DNA of 64,000 nucleotides from Pseudomonas sp. CCC3.1 (GCF_034347405.1 NZ_CP133778.1:1116001-1180000); one strand, 5' to 3'. Positions 23,495 through 33,067 are shown, numbered from the stretch's first letter. Numbers and translations are program-made. Notes: generated by a model from the letters alone, not told the origin.

Positions 23495-25216
23495 CTAACG
23501 CAACAGATTGACCTTGGCCAAATCAATCAACTCGCGGGCTCGGCCATCCATCACCGTTTTGAGCATAAACAGGCTAAAGCCCTTGGCTTGCTCAAAGGTT
23601 TTGGTGGGTGGCATCACCAGTTCCTGGCGGGCGCTGACCACGTCGACCAGCACCGGGCCGTCATGGCTGAAGGCTTCACGCAAGGCCGCTTCCAGCTCGG
23701 ACGGGTGCTCGACGCGAATACCCTTGACCCCCATCGCTTCGGCCATCGCAGCAAAGTTCGGGTTGTTCAGGTCACAGCCCACATCCGGGAAGCCCGCTGC
23801 CTTCATCTCCATTTCGACAAAGCCCAGGGTGCCGTTATTCAGCACAATGACTTTGACCGGCAACCCGACCTGATTCAGGGTCAAAAAGTCGCCCATCATC
23901 ATGGTGAAACCGCCGTCGCCAGACATCGAAATAACCTGGCGATACGGGAAAGTGGCTTGCGCGCCGATGGCTTGCAGCATGGCGTTGGCCATTGAGCCGT
24001 GGTTAAACGAGCCGATCAGGCGTCGCTGGCCGTTCATTTTCAGGTAGCGCGCGGCCCACGCGGTGGGCGTGCCGACGTCACAGGTGAAAATAGCGTCTTC
24101 ATCGGCCAGCTCGCTGACCAGCCGGTTCAGGTACTGCGGGTGAATGATTGAACTGTCGGGCCCGCTTTCGGCCAGAGCGTCGAGGTCTTCGCGGGCTTTT
24201 TTGTAATCTTTGAGGGCGCTATCCAAGTGGTCGCGTTCGAGGTTCTGCGCCAGCTTGGGCAGCACGGCCTGCAACGTCAGCTTCACATCACCGATCAAGC
24301 CCAACTCCAGGCCGCAGCGATTGCCCAGTGCTTCAGAGCGCAGGTCGATTTGTGCGATGTGGCCGTGTTCGGGGTAGAACTGGCGATACGGGAAGTTAGT
24401 GCCGAGCATCAGCAACGTGTCGCAGTGCTTCATGGCCAGATAACCCGACGCAAAGCCGATCAGCCCGGTCATGCCGACGTCATACGGGTTGTCGTACTCG
24501 ACATGCTCCTTGCCACGCAGCGCATGCACAATCGGTGCATTCAGACGTTCGGCCAGGGCCAGAATTTCGGTGTGGGCATCTGCGCAACCGGCGCCGCACA
24601 GCAGGGTGACTTTTTTACCGTCATTGAGAAACGACGCCAGCTCATCAATATCGCTGTCGCTCGGGCGAATCAGCGGCTGAGTGGGTGTGAGCCAGTTCGG
24701 CACCTTGGCCTCGGTGGCTTGCAGCGCCACATCGCCGGGGATCACAACCACCGCCACACCGCGTTTGGCGATGGCGACACGCATGGCGCGTTCGAGAATC
24801 TGCGGCAATTGCTCGGGCCGCGACACCAGCTCCACGTAATGGCTGCACTCCTTGAACAGACTTTCGGGGTGCGTGGCCTGAAAGTAATCAATGCCGATTT
24901 CGCTGCCCGGGATATGTGCTGCCAAGGCCAGCACCGGCACGCCGCTGCGATGGGCGTCGAACAGGCCGTTGATCAAATGCAGATTGCCGGGGCCGCAACT
25001 GCCAGCGCACACGGCCAGCTCGCCGGTTAAATGAGCCTCAGCGCCCGCGGCAAAAGCGGCGGCCTCTTCGTTGCGCATGTGAATCCACTTGATCTGCTCC
25101 TGGCGGCGCAGCGAGTCCGTGAAACCGTTCAAAGAGTCGCCGACCACGCCATACACGCGCTGGACGCCAGCTTGCTGCAAAGTCTCGGTGATGAAATCAG
25201 CCACAGTTCTGGACAT
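23495..25216 (-). CDS. poxB: Thiamine-diphosphate-dependent pyruvate dehydrogenase/oxidase, PoxB type
   Basis: With the ATG at 25216 (MSRTVADFITETLQQAGVQRVYG) the protein has 573 residues, the normal PoxB length; a 45-residue extension upstream is not family-like. Visible landmarks are GVVGDSLNGF with the catalytic glutamate region MRNEEAAAFAAGA, and the thiamine-binding stretch MSGDGGFTMMMGDF ending in LNNGTLGF. PoxB-type enzymes decarboxylate pyruvate to acetate and pass electrons to quinone at the membrane, mostly in stationary phase. It is convergent with the alcohol dehydrogenase operon, and a single transcript of its own is likely. Acetolactate synthase or benzoylformate decarboxylase are less likely relatives. 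Confidence 0.88.
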   Translation of the reverse strand: MSRTVADFITETLQQAGVQRVYGVVGDSLNGFTDSLRRQEQIKWIHMRNEEAAAFAAGAEAHLTGELAVCAGSCGPGNLHLINGLFDAHRSGVPVLALAAHIPGSEIGIDYFQATHPESLFKECSHYVELVSRPEQLPQILERAMRVAIAKRGVAVVVIPGDVALQATEAKVPNWLTPTQPLIRPSDSDIDELASFLNDGKKVTLLCGAGCADAHTEILALAERLNAPIVHALRGKEHVEYDNPYDVGMTGLIGFASGYLAMKHCDTLLMLGTNFPYRQFYPEHGHIAQIDLRSEALGNRCGLELGLIGDVKLTLQAVLPKLAQNLERDHLDSALKDYKKAREDLDALAESGPDSSIIHPQYLNRLVSELADEDAIFTCDVGTPTAWAARYLKMNGQRRLIGSFNHGSMANAMLQAIGAQATFPYRQVISMSGDGGFTMMMGDFLTLNQVGLPVKVIVLNNGTLGFVEMEMKAAGFPDVGCDLNNPNFAAMAEAMGVKGIRVEHPSELEAALREAFSHDGPVLVDVVSARQELVMPPTKTFEQAKGFSLFMLKTVMDGRARELIDLAKVNLLR

Positions 25217-26136
25217 GGAAGACGCCTCGAAAAGTAAGAAAAAAGATGGCCTAGACTCACTGTGTTGCCTGTTGCAACCCGATGCCCAAGCAGAATAGAC
25301 ACTGCATCCGACCTTGCCGTTTTTTAAAACGTTCGATGAAAATGTGTTCATCTGCGATTGGCAATTGATCTGGTAGTTGATCTGGCTTTTGACCTTGACC
25401 TACCCGCCCCATCGGGAGGCCGAGTGGAGGTTCTGCGCAGTGGGTCGACCGGCATGGATGCCGGGAGAGCCGCGCTGGGCCAAGGATGGCCCGTCGCGGC
25501 GTGCCCACGGAGCTAACCTGCGCGAGGGAACCTGAGCGAAGCGAAGGCCGTACGCAGGGGCAAGGACCTTTTGGGTACTTTTGGGGCTGTTTGCCAAAAG
25601 TGCCTCGCCGTAAGGGCGAAACCCGTAAAAAGCCGTTGCGCATCAAACGGATATGTACACAGAGCGCTGCCGCTTCGCGACAGATCGCAGCCTTCGGCAG
25701 CGACTACAGGGCTGTTTGCCTGCACACAGAGCGCTGCCGTTGGATTGCGGGAGCGGACGCCCGCAATGTTTAGTCAAACCATAACCAAATGTCTGAAACA
25801 CTGTGTTGCATCTGCACACCCAGTCGTGTGAGGCTACGGGCTCAGTGTTGACCAAGGTCGAAGGTATGGGTTGTTTACGCGGTGAGCTTGAACGACGCGA
25901 TGTGTCGCAGACTCCCGTGTTGCGTGGCGTGCGTTTACGTCATGTTGCCCCGTCACCCTCCAGCCGTTGCCCACTCCCTTCCAAATTGGCCTTTTGGGCC
26001 TTGTTCCACTGCCGTCATGCCCGCCCGCCGGATACTCGAATGACCCGTTAAGTCTTGAATGCCTGCGCCCTAGAGGGGGAGCAGCCACATTGGCGCGCCT
26101 GTGCGCCTGCCTGATACGTAATGACGAGTAATTCTC
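25217..26136. other. Long gene-free spacer with repeat DNA
   Basis: No convincing gene lies between poxB and the glutamine-synthetase-like gene. The part 25400-25790 is a repetitive intergenic element of a kind I recall in many Pseudomonas genomes; it is often mis-translated into spurious proteins. The rest (25800-26136) should hold the promoter of the synthetase-like gene but shows no clear motif. Confidence 0.6.
25400..25790. repeat. Pseudomonas long intergenic repeat element
   Basis: The stretch has recognisable blocks: CTAACCTGCGCGAGGGAACC, then GAGCGAAGCGAAGGCCG, then GCAAGGACCTTTTGGGTAC and GCCAAAAGTGCCTCGCCGTA, followed by two direct copies of ACACAGAGCGCTGCCG (about 25657 and 25723, 66 bases apart). 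I know these blocks from memory as a repeated non-coding element of pseudomonads; copy number here was not tested. Confidence 0.6.
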
Positions 26137-27516
26137 ATGAGTGCCACGACCGCGTTTGCCCCGCTGCAAGAAGCCCTGGACTTCCTGGAGCACAATCCGG
26201 ATATCGAGATGTTTGAGCTGTTCATCATCGATAACAACGGCGTCCCACGGGGCAAGTTGCTGCACCGCGATGAGCTGATAGCGGTCTATGAAAGTGGGCG
26301 GCCGCTGCCCAGCACGATTCTGGGCCTGAGCATCAATGGCGATGACATTGAAAACACCGGGTTGGTGTGGGAAGTGGGTGACATCGATTGTCGGGCCTAT
26401 CCCATCAGCGGCAGCTTGCAACGCATGCCATGGCGCTTGATCCCGACGGCGGCGGTGCAAGTCAGCATGCACCCGCAACAAGGCATGCCCGCCACCGTGG
26501 CCGATCCTCGGCACTTGTTGGCCAAGGTCATTGATGGTCTCAAGGCCGATGGTTACTACCCGGTGATGGCCGCCGAACTCGAGTTCTACCTGCTCGACCA
26601 GCAGCGCGACAGCAACGGTCGCCCGCAACCGGCGCGCGATGCCGATGGTCAGCGTCCCCGTGCGACGCAAGTCTATGGGCTGCGCGAACTTGAGCAAATC
26701 GAGCCGTTTCTGGCTGATTTGTACAGCGCCTGCAAATTGCAAGGAATCCCGGCGCGCACGGCGATCTCCGAGTACGCGCCGGGGCAGGTTGAAATCACCC
26801 TTGAACATCGCAGCGATGCCCTGCAAGCCATGGACGAAGCGGTGCGTTACAAGCGCTTGGTAAAAGGTGTAGCGCACAAACATGGCATGACGGCCTGCTT
26901 TATGGCCAAGCCCTTTGATGACCTGGCGGGCACCGGGATGCACATGCACGTGAGCCTGGCCGATGAACAGGGTAATAACCTGTTCGCCAGCGAAGCGCCC
27001 GAAGGCACACCACTGCTTAAACAGGCGGTGGGCGGCATGCTCAGCACCCTGCTGGACTCATTACTGATGTTTTGCCCGAACGCCAACTCCTATCGTCGTT
27101 TCCAGAGCAACAGCTACGCACCACTGGCCGCGACCTGGGGCGTCGACAACCGCACCGTCAGTTTGCGCGTGCCGGGTGGCCCGGCCAGTTCGCGGCACAT
27201 CGAACACCGAATTTGCGGTGCAGATGCCAACCCCTACCTGGCGGCTGCGGCGATTCTGGCGGGCATCCATCGCGGCATTCGTGAACAACGCGATCCGGGA
27301 GCGCCGATCGAAGGTAACGGTTACGCCCAAGCCACAGAAATGCTACCGACCGACTGGCTGACCACCTTGCGCGCGCTGCAAGGCTCTGAATGGGCCAAAG
27401 AAGCCTTCGGGCCTGAATTCTTGAAGGTCTACCTGGCTGTGAAAAATGGCGAATACCGCCAATTCATGGGCGAGGTGGGCGAGCAAGACTGGCGCTGGTA
27501 CTTGCAGCAAGCGTGA
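26137..27516 (+). CDS. Glutamine synthetase family protein, gamma-glutamylpolyamine synthetase type (PuuA/SpuI-like)
   Basis: The 459-residue protein has the glutamine synthetase fold: the N-terminal domain up to about 120, then the catalytic domain with EFYLLDQQ (metal-binding glutamate), GQVEITLEH, GTGMHMHVSL (ATP and metal site) and NSYRRF followed by VDNRTVSLRVPGG. PuuA-type members ligate glutamate to putrescine or other polyamines and open their breakdown route; they lack the adenylylation loop of GlnA, as here. No other polyamine genes are next to it, so the amine acceptor is open (polyamine, ethanolamine or isopropylamine types exist). A long spacer separates it from poxB. Confidence 0.88.
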   Translation: MSATTAFAPLQEALDFLEHNPDIEMFELFIIDNNGVPRGKLLHRDELIAVYESGRPLPSTILGLSINGDDIENTGLVWEVGDIDCRAYPISGSLQRMPWRLIPTAAVQVSMHPQQGMPATVADPRHLLAKVIDGLKADGYYPVMAAELEFYLLDQQRDSNGRPQPARDADGQRPRATQVYGLRELEQIEPFLADLYSACKLQGIPARTAISEYAPGQVEITLEHRSDALQAMDEAVRYKRLVKGVAHKHGMTACFMAKPFDDLAGTGMHMHVSLADEQGNNLFASEAPEGTPLLKQAVGGMLSTLLDSLLMFCPNANSYRRFQSNSYAPLAATWGVDNRTVSLRVPGGPASSRHIEHRICGADANPYLAAAAILAGIHRGIREQRDPGAPIEGNGYAQATEMLPTDWLTTLRALQGSEWAKEAFGPEFLKVYLAVKNGEYRQFMGEVGEQDWRWYLQQA

Positions 27517-27651
27517 TGCCGACGCGGGCGGGCATCCCCCGCCTCAGGTTTGACCCAGCCTCCTTGGTTTTCATACTTTTCTGACAATTTTTTCACTGGC
27601 AGCCCGTTAATCTTTGTGTCGAATATCATTAAACACAAGAGTCAGCGGGCC

Positions 27652-28296
27652 ATGTCGTTGCAGCCACCGTCCACCATTGAGCTAGAGTTTGCCGAACGCT
27701 ACGACCGCGAGCACGCACAGTTCTGTCGCGAAGCTCGGCCGCGAGGGCTCGGCCAGCGTTTGGCTATGTGGCGGGAACAACGGCTCGTGCGCCGAGCGCT
27801 GAAAGTCGCGGGTGAGCCGGGTCTGGTGCTGGATGTTGCCTGCGGTGCCGGACGTTTTTGGCCGCTGCTGGCCGAACACACCAATCGGGTCATTCTGGCC
27901 GCCGACTCTTCGCAAGGCATGCTCGACCATGCCCAGACGCATCACTCGGCCAGCCTGCTGAAGCGAATCACGCTGTTTAAAAGCTCGGTGTTTTCCATCG
28001 AGATGTCCGAAAACGCCGTGGACAGCATCTTTTGCATGCAGTTGTTTCACCATGTCGGTGACAGCGAACATCGCCTGACGCTCCTGCGTGAGTTTTATCG
28101 AGTGAGCCGCGACAGTTTGATCGTGTCGGTGTGTGTGGGGCGGCCCTCAGCACAGCGCGGCAGCCCGCGGATCGTGATCAGCAAGCACGAGATAGAAGGG
28201 CAGTTTGCACAGGCCGGTTTCAGTATTCTCAAGCACTACGACGTGCTGCCCGGCGGTGCGCAAGGCAGCATTTATGTGTTGCGCAAGGGCGCTTAA
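27652..28296 (+). CDS. Class I SAM-dependent methyltransferase
   Basis: The ATG at 27652 is chosen over an upstream in-frame start because the family N-terminus begins there. The 214-residue protein has motif I VLDVACGAGRFWPLL, the acidic residue of motif II in LAADSSQGML, and the later FCMQLFHHVGD and LREFYRVSRDSLIVSV segments, a UbiE/Coq5-like layout with a Methyltransf_11 core. The last four bases overlap the end of the convergent beta-lactamase gene. The substrate is unknown; the gene stands alone on its strand. Confidence 0.82.
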   Translation: MSLQPPSTIELEFAERYDREHAQFCREARPRGLGQRLAMWREQRLVRRALKVAGEPGLVLDVACGAGRFWPLLAEHTNRVILAADSSQGMLDHAQTHHSASLLKRITLFKSSVFSIEMSENAVDSIFCMQLFHHVGDSEHRLTLLREFYRVSRDSLIVSVCVGRPSAQRGSPRIVISKHEIEGQFAQAGFSILKHYDVLPGGAQGSIYVLRKGA

Positions 28297-29453
28297 TTCA
28301 ACGTTTTGAAAATCGTGTAGGCCAGTTCTACGCGAGCGCTGTTGGGGTAGTTCTTGTTGGCCAGTATCACCACCGCCTGCTTTTTTGCGGGCACCACCGC
28401 GATATAGCTGCCAAAGCCCGACGTTGATCCAGTCTTGTTGAGCCATACCGCTTGCTGAGGTGCCAGCACCGGGTTCAGAACAATCGCCTTGTTACTCTCG
28501 TAGGCCATTTGGTCAGCGTTACCCTCCAGCAAGTGCTCCAGGGTGACCGGGTAGGGGTATTGCTCCCAGACCAGGTCTTGCGTCATGGGCCCAATCTGGA
28601 AGTAGCCTGTGTGAGTGTTGGTAATGGCCCGTTGCAGATCGGCCTCAACCTTGCCGAGCCCCATGTTCAGTTGCGCAAAATCAATCAGGTCGCGAGCGCT
28701 GGTTTTCACGCCATAGGCTTCGTCGGCCAAGACGCCTGGATTGAGCCGCACCGCCGCATCCTGTTTGTTATAGCCCTGGGCATACAGCGCCATTTTGTTT
28801 TCCGGTACTTGCAGGTAACTGTTGTTCAGGCCCAGCGCGGGGAACAAGGTTTTTTGCAGGGCGTGCGAAAACGTCTGCTTCATGCTTTTGGCCGCAATCA
28901 CGGCCAGTATGCCGATGCTGGGGTTGGCATAGGATCGTTGAGTGCCGGCCGGATAGGTCGGCTTCCAGGCGATGAGGTAGTCCTGCAATTGGTGATCGTT
29001 TTGCACGTTGTCAGGCACTTGCAGCGGGAAGCCTCCCGCCGTGTGCGTGGCCAGATGCAGGAGGGCAACCTGGCCAAATGCGCTGCCTTTGTAGTGCGGC
29101 AGGTAGTCACTGACCGGGTCTGAGAATGACAGCAGCCCTTTGACCTGGGCATAGGAGGCTAACGTGGCAGTAAACAGCTTGCTGATAGAGCCCATTTCAA
29201 ACAGCGTGTCGGGCGTGACATTGGCCTGTGTGGTTTTTGACGCGACGCCGAAGCTATAGAAGTGCTGCTGGCCGTTGTTGCTGATAGCAATCACCATTCC
29301 GGGAATCGCGTACTGCTGCATCACCGCCTTGGCGGCTTGTTGCACGCGGGCTTCTTGATCAGAAGCGATGTTCTGCGCCTGAGCCGCTTGGGTGAACGCA
29401 CTCAGTGCCAGTACCGAGACAGCAACCGCGGACAGTTTTCGGGTAATGCTCAT
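28293..29453 (-). CDS. ampC: Class C beta-lactamase
   Basis: The 386-residue protein has a signal peptide (1-26, cut after AQA) for export to the periplasm. Class C motifs are all found: the active-site SISK (Ser89, Lys92), the tyrosine motif as Y-A-N (175-177) where most AmpC have Y-S-N or Y-A-N, and KTG (340-342) followed by STSGFG. Such enzymes hydrolyse cephalosporins and penicillins and form the intrinsic beta-lactam defence of pseudomonads. An adjacent ampR, present in many enterobacteria and P. aeruginosa, is not seen on either side, so expression may be controlled from elsewhere or be constitutive and low. The 3' end overlaps the methyltransferase gene by four bases. Confidence 0.92.
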   Translation of the reverse strand: MSITRKLSAVAVSVLALSAFTQAAQAQNIASDQEARVQQAAKAVMQQYAIPGMVIAISNNGQQHFYSFGVASKTTQANVTPDTLFEMGSISKLFTATLASYAQVKGLLSFSDPVSDYLPHYKGSAFGQVALLHLATHTAGGFPLQVPDNVQNDHQLQDYLIAWKPTYPAGTQRSYANPSIGILAVIAAKSMKQTFSHALQKTLFPALGLNNSYLQVPENKMALYAQGYNKQDAAVRLNPGVLADEAYGVKTSARDLIDFAQLNMGLGKVEADLQRAITNTHTGYFQIGPMTQDLVWEQYPYPVTLEHLLEGNADQMAYESNKAIVLNPVLAPQQAVWLNKTGSTSGFGSYIAVVPAKKQAVVILANKNYPNSARVELAYTIFKTLN

Positions 29454-29733
29454 ACGGGACAGTCTCGACTCTAATGAAAGGGATAAAACGCCTGATTACC
29501 TTGTCACGTCATGTTTCGTAACGATGCCTGTGCGGCCAATGCAACGAGCGCTATTTAAGGGCTCGCCATGCACTGGGGCATGTGAGTCGGGAGATTACCG
29601 GCAAAAAAAGCTTAAGTGGTGAAGGCTATTACTTGTTGTTGTGTAGGCTTTTTCGTCGCCAAGACGGTGAGTCAATGTCCGGAAACACCTGGCGCCGATA
29701 TATACTGCGCGCCATTCTTCAAGGGAGAGCCGT

Positions 29734-30867
29734 GTGGCCATCGATATTCACTGGATTTGCGACAACGATAGCCTCGGCCAGCATTGTGCCGAATGGCAGC
29801 ACTTGCCATTCGTCGCCCTCGACACCGAATTTATGCGGGTCGACACTTTCTACCCGATTGCCGGCCTGATTCAGATTGGCGACGGCGAACGGGCCTACCT
29901 GATTGACCCCTTGACCATCGACAATTGGCAGCCTCTGGCCGCCCTGCTGGAAAACCCGGCAGTGGTTAAAGTGCTGCACGCGTGCAGTGAAGACCTGGAA
30001 GTCCTGTTGCGCCTGACTGGCAGTCTGCCGGTCCCTTTGTTCGACACCCAACTGGCAGCGGCCTACCTGAACCTGGGTTTCTCCATGGGGTATTCGCGTC
30101 TGGTCAAAGAGGTGCTCGACCTCGACCTGCCAAAAGGTGAAACCCGCTCCGACTGGTTACAGCGCCCGCTGTCTGAAACGCAGGTCAGTTACGCCGCCGA
30201 AGATGCCCAGCATCTGGCGGAAGTCTATGTGCAATTGCGTCCGCGTCTGTCGGATGAAAAGTACAACTGGGTGCTTGAGGACGGCGCTGAACTGGTGGCC
30301 AACCTGCGCCGCGAAGTTGACCCGTACGAGGTGTATCGCGAGGCCAAACTGGCCTGGAAGCTTTCTCGTGGCCAACTCGCGGTATTGCGTGAAATCTGCG
30401 CTTGGCGCGAGCAAGAAGCCCGTGCTCGCGACCTGCCGCGCAATCGCGTGGTTCGTGAACATGCGCTGTGGCCATTGGCCAAAACGCAGCCCGATAACCT
30501 GGTATCGCTGGCGCGTATCGAAGACATGCACCCGCGCACCGTGCGTCAGGATGGCGAGTTTCTGCTCGATCTGATCAAACGTGCAGGCAGCCTGCCGCCG
30601 GAGCAATGGCCACCTGCCGTGCCTGAGCCGTTGCCGGTTGAGGCTGCTGTGTTGATTAAACGCCTGCGCGCCGTGGGCCAGGCCGAAGCCGAGCGCCTGA
30701 ACATTGCGCCGGAGCTGATGCTGCGCAAGAAAACCCTGGACGCCCTGCTCAAAAGCGGCTTCCCCGAGGGCCCTTATCAATTGCCCGATTCACTGCGCGG
30801 CTGGCGCCGTGAATTGATGGGCCAGGCGTTGCTGGATTGCCTGGCCAATGCTGGAGAACCGTCTTGA
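29734..30867 (+). CDS. rnd: Ribonuclease D
   Basis: The 377-residue protein carries the DEDD exonuclease motifs: FVALDTEFMRVDTF, LHACSEDLEVL and SYAAEDAQHLAEVY. An HRDC domain follows (REICAWREQEARARDLPRNRVV). RNase D trims tRNA precursors and other small structured RNAs from the 3' end. The start GTG at 29734 is preceded by a good AAGGGAGAG ribosome site. Its stop overlaps the TTG start of ycgL, an arrangement conserved in pseudomonads. Confidence 0.95.
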   Translation: MAIDIHWICDNDSLGQHCAEWQHLPFVALDTEFMRVDTFYPIAGLIQIGDGERAYLIDPLTIDNWQPLAALLENPAVVKVLHACSEDLEVLLRLTGSLPVPLFDTQLAAAYLNLGFSMGYSRLVKEVLDLDLPKGETRSDWLQRPLSETQVSYAAEDAQHLAEVYVQLRPRLSDEKYNWVLEDGAELVANLRREVDPYEVYREAKLAWKLSRGQLAVLREICAWREQEARARDLPRNRVVREHALWPLAKTQPDNLVSLARIEDMHPRTVRQDGEFLLDLIKRAGSLPPEQWPPAVPEPLPVEAAVLIKRLRAVGQAEAERLNIAPELMLRKKTLDALLKSGFPEGPYQLPDSLRGWRRELMGQALLDCLANAGEPS

Positions 30868-31157
30868 AACGTATTTGCTCGATCTATCGCAGCACCAAAC
30901 GCAATGAAATGTACCTCTACGTGCTCAAGGCCGATGCTTTGGAGCGTGTGCCAGAGACCCTGATGCTGGCATTTGGCAAGCCCATCCACGCGTTTGATCT
31001 GGTCCTGACCCCAGAGCGCAAGCTCAATCGGGAAGACATCGTCAAGGTGCTGGAAAACCTTGAGACCCAGGGCTACCACCTGCAAATGCCGCCCGCTGAA
31101 GACGAATACATCGAGCACTTGCCCGAAGAGTTGTTGCGTCGCAACGACCCGATGTAA
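30864..31157 (+). CDS. YcgL-domain protein
   Basis: A TTG at 30864 sharing bases with the rnd stop (TTGA) gives exactly 97 residues beginning with the family N-terminus (KRICSIYRSTKRNEMYLYV). YcgL proteins are small alpha/beta proteins of unknown function, almost always next to rnd in gammaproteobacteria. A role in RNA handling is often assumed from this linkage, but nothing in the sequence shows it. Landmarks FGKPIHAFDLVLTPERKL and GYHLQMPPAE are present. Confidence 0.9.
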   Translation: MKRICSIYRSTKRNEMYLYVLKADALERVPETLMLAFGKPIHAFDLVLTPERKLNREDIVKVLENLETQGYHLQMPPAEDEYIEHLPEELLRRNDPM

Positions 31158-31173
31158 ATGCAGCGCCAAGTGC

Positions 31174-31197
31174 CCGGTTCCGGGCGCTTGTCTCCAC
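31174..31197 (+). terminator. Possible terminator after ycgL
   Basis: AAGTGCCCGG-TT-CCGGGCGCTT forms a strong 10-base stem, but only a weak T-rich tail (TTGTCTCC) follows. It may act with Rho or only as message protection. Confidence 0.4.
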
Positions 31198-31282
31198 AGA
31201 CTCAATTTGATTGACGGTGGCCGAACGCAGCGGGGCAAACCTGAGCGATGGGCACTGGCAGTGGTTTTAGAAGGTTAGAAGC

Positions 31283-32215
31283 ATGCGCGTCCTGATTGCC
31301 GAGCACGATTACTCTCTCTATGCCCAACTCTTGCAACAAGCAGCGCCGGAACTGGAAGTGCACACCAGCGGCGACTCAGCGAAATTGGCCGAGTTGGCTG
31401 CTGACTGCCCCGTGTGGCTGGGCCAGCCGGACCTGATGGCCACCCTGTTGCGCCAAGGGCATAAGCCGCAATGGTTGCAATCGACCTGGGCGGGTATTAC
31501 GCCTCTATTGGCCGAAGGGCTTGGGCGCGAGTACCGCTTGAGCCGTGCAGTCGGCATTTTTGGCCAAGTCATGGCCGAATACGTGCTGACCTACATGCTC
31601 GGTCATGAACGTGAAGTCATGGCGCGCCTGGTCAGCCAGGTTGAGCGCAAATGGGACAGCCGCACGGGCCAGAGCCTGGTCGGGCGCAAAGTCTTGATCG
31701 TCGGCGCCGGGGACATTGGCCAGACAGTGGCGCAGTTTCTGCAACCGTTCGGGGTTGAGTTGTACGCCATTGCCAGCGCTGGGCGCGAGCAAGCACCGTT
31801 CAAAGAAGTCGCGGTCTTGAGCGACCTGCCGCGTTTGGTCGCACAGATGGATTACGTGATCAACTTGCTGCCCGACACCCCTGAAACCCACGACCTGTAC
31901 GATGCCGAACTGTTTGCGCAGTTCAACCCCAACGGCGTTTTCATCAATGCCGGGCGGGGGGTGGCCGTGGTCGATGCCGACCTGGTTGAGGCCTTGCGTC
32001 AGGGGCATTTGGCAGGGGCCATTATTGACGTTTGCCGGCAAGAGCCCTTGCCGGCCAAACACCCGTTCTGGACAGCCTGGGGCTTGCTGCTCACCGGGCA
32101 CAGCTCGGCGCCGACCTCGCCGCCGTTGATGGTGCAATTGTTTATCGACAACCTGCGCGCGTATCAGGCAGGTGAGCCAATACGGGGTGAAGTGGACTTC
32201 GAACGCGGCTACTGA
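31283..32215 (+). CDS. D-2-hydroxyacid dehydrogenase
   Basis: The 310-residue enzyme reduces 2-keto acids such as glyoxylate or hydroxypyruvate (GhrA-like group). The nucleotide-binding motif GAGDIGQTVAQFL and the catalytic triad positions are visible: Arg in NAGRGVAVVD, Glu in CRQEPLP and His in LTGHSSAP. The N-terminal substrate domain is short, as in GhrA-type proteins. It stands alone after the rnd-ycgL pair; a REP element follows. Exact substrate and cofactor preference are open. Confidence 0.88.
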   Translation: MRVLIAEHDYSLYAQLLQQAAPELEVHTSGDSAKLAELAADCPVWLGQPDLMATLLRQGHKPQWLQSTWAGITPLLAEGLGREYRLSRAVGIFGQVMAEYVLTYMLGHEREVMARLVSQVERKWDSRTGQSLVGRKVLIVGAGDIGQTVAQFLQPFGVELYAIASAGREQAPFKEVAVLSDLPRLVAQMDYVINLLPDTPETHDLYDAELFAQFNPNGVFINAGRGVAVVDADLVEALRQGHLAGAIIDVCRQEPLPAKHPFWTAWGLLLTGHSSAPTSPPLMVQLFIDNLRAYQAGEPIRGEVDFERGY

Positions 32216-32239
32216 CAGCCGTTTGCTCGTACCGCCCTG

Positions 32240-32305
32240 CGTAGAAACGAGCTTGTCTTGCGCTCTTTTAAAGCTTTAAAGATCGTGAGACAAACTCGCT
32301 CCTAA
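32240..32305. repeat. REP-type hairpin element, copy 3 (diverged)
   Basis: CGTAGAAACGAGCTTGTC ... AAACTCGCTCCTAAA matches the copies at 14766 and 22197 but with more mismatches between the arms, so it is an older copy. It lies between convergent genes. Confidence 0.75.
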
Positions 32306-32317
32306 AGGGAAATACCG

Positions 32318-32911
32318 TTACAGACTAAAATCGCCCTCGGCCACCAGCTTGCTCAAAGGCTCGCGCTGGCTTGGCACTTCCTTGGCTTGCAGGTAATCCA
32401 CCAAACTGCCCTTGTCGCCCAGCTTGCCGATAGCAACCATGGCCTGAACTTCATAGCCCTCAGGGATCTTCAGCTCTGTGCGGGCCCGTTCAAAATCCAG
32501 GCCGCTCATGCCGTGAGTGTGCCAGCCGCTCAAGTGCGCTTGCAACGCCAAGTGGCCCCAGGCAGCACCTGTGTCGAACGCATGGGTAGGGGCTGGTTTT
32601 TCTTCCGTGCTGCCCGGTGCGGCGAAAGTCGTCTTCGACACAATCACCACCAGCGCCGCAGCGTGCTTGGCCCAGCCCTGGTTGAACTCAATCAGCAGGC
32701 TCAAGTAGCGATCGAATTCTGGTGTACCGCGCAGCGCGAACAGAAAGCGCCAAGGTTGCGCGTTGTAAGCCGACGGCGCCCAGCGAGCGGCTTCGAAAAA
32801 GCTCAGCAGAGTGGGTTTGTCGATGCTGGCGTCGGTGAAGGCGCGCGGCGACCAGCGCTGGGTGAACTGCTCGTGAATCGGGTGTTCGGCAATGCGATTG
32901 GAGGCTGGCAT
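32318..32911 (-). CDS. Nitroreductase family protein (FMN-dependent oxidoreductase)
   Basis: The start at 32911 (MPASNRIAEHPIHEQF) gives 197 residues; a 15-residue upstream extension is not family-like. Landmarks of the FMN-dependent nitroreductase fold are RWSPRAFTDA (FMN phosphate binding), EAARWAPSAYNAQPWRFLFA and GAAWGHLALQAH followed by SGWHTHGMSG. Such enzymes reduce nitro compounds, quinones or enones with NAD(P)H. The physiological substrate is unknown. The promoter region is shared with nothing, as the next gene runs the other way 156 bases on. Confidence 0.88.
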   Translation of the reverse strand: MPASNRIAEHPIHEQFTQRWSPRAFTDASIDKPTLLSFFEAARWAPSAYNAQPWRFLFALRGTPEFDRYLSLLIEFNQGWAKHAAALVVIVSKTTFAAPGSTEEKPAPTHAFDTGAAWGHLALQAHLSGWHTHGMSGLDFERARTELKIPEGYEVQAMVAIGKLGDKGSLVDYLQAKEVPSQREPLSKLVAEGDFSL

Positions 32912-33067
32912 TCGAGTTTCCTGAGTGGATTTGACCAGCAGCAAAACTACTGTCATGTCTGCAAGCTGACAAGTCCTGTTACACCGTCAGTCACAAGCGC
33001 TTGGCCCACGGCAGCTTGGGCACTAGACTGGCGGCCTTTTCCACTCTCTGATGTTGATGTTTGAGCC

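Noticed and set aside
25257..25855. Several 65-129 codon frames between poxB and the glutamine-synthetase-like gene
   Set aside because: They are translations of the repeated intergenic element in various frames, a known source of false gene calls.
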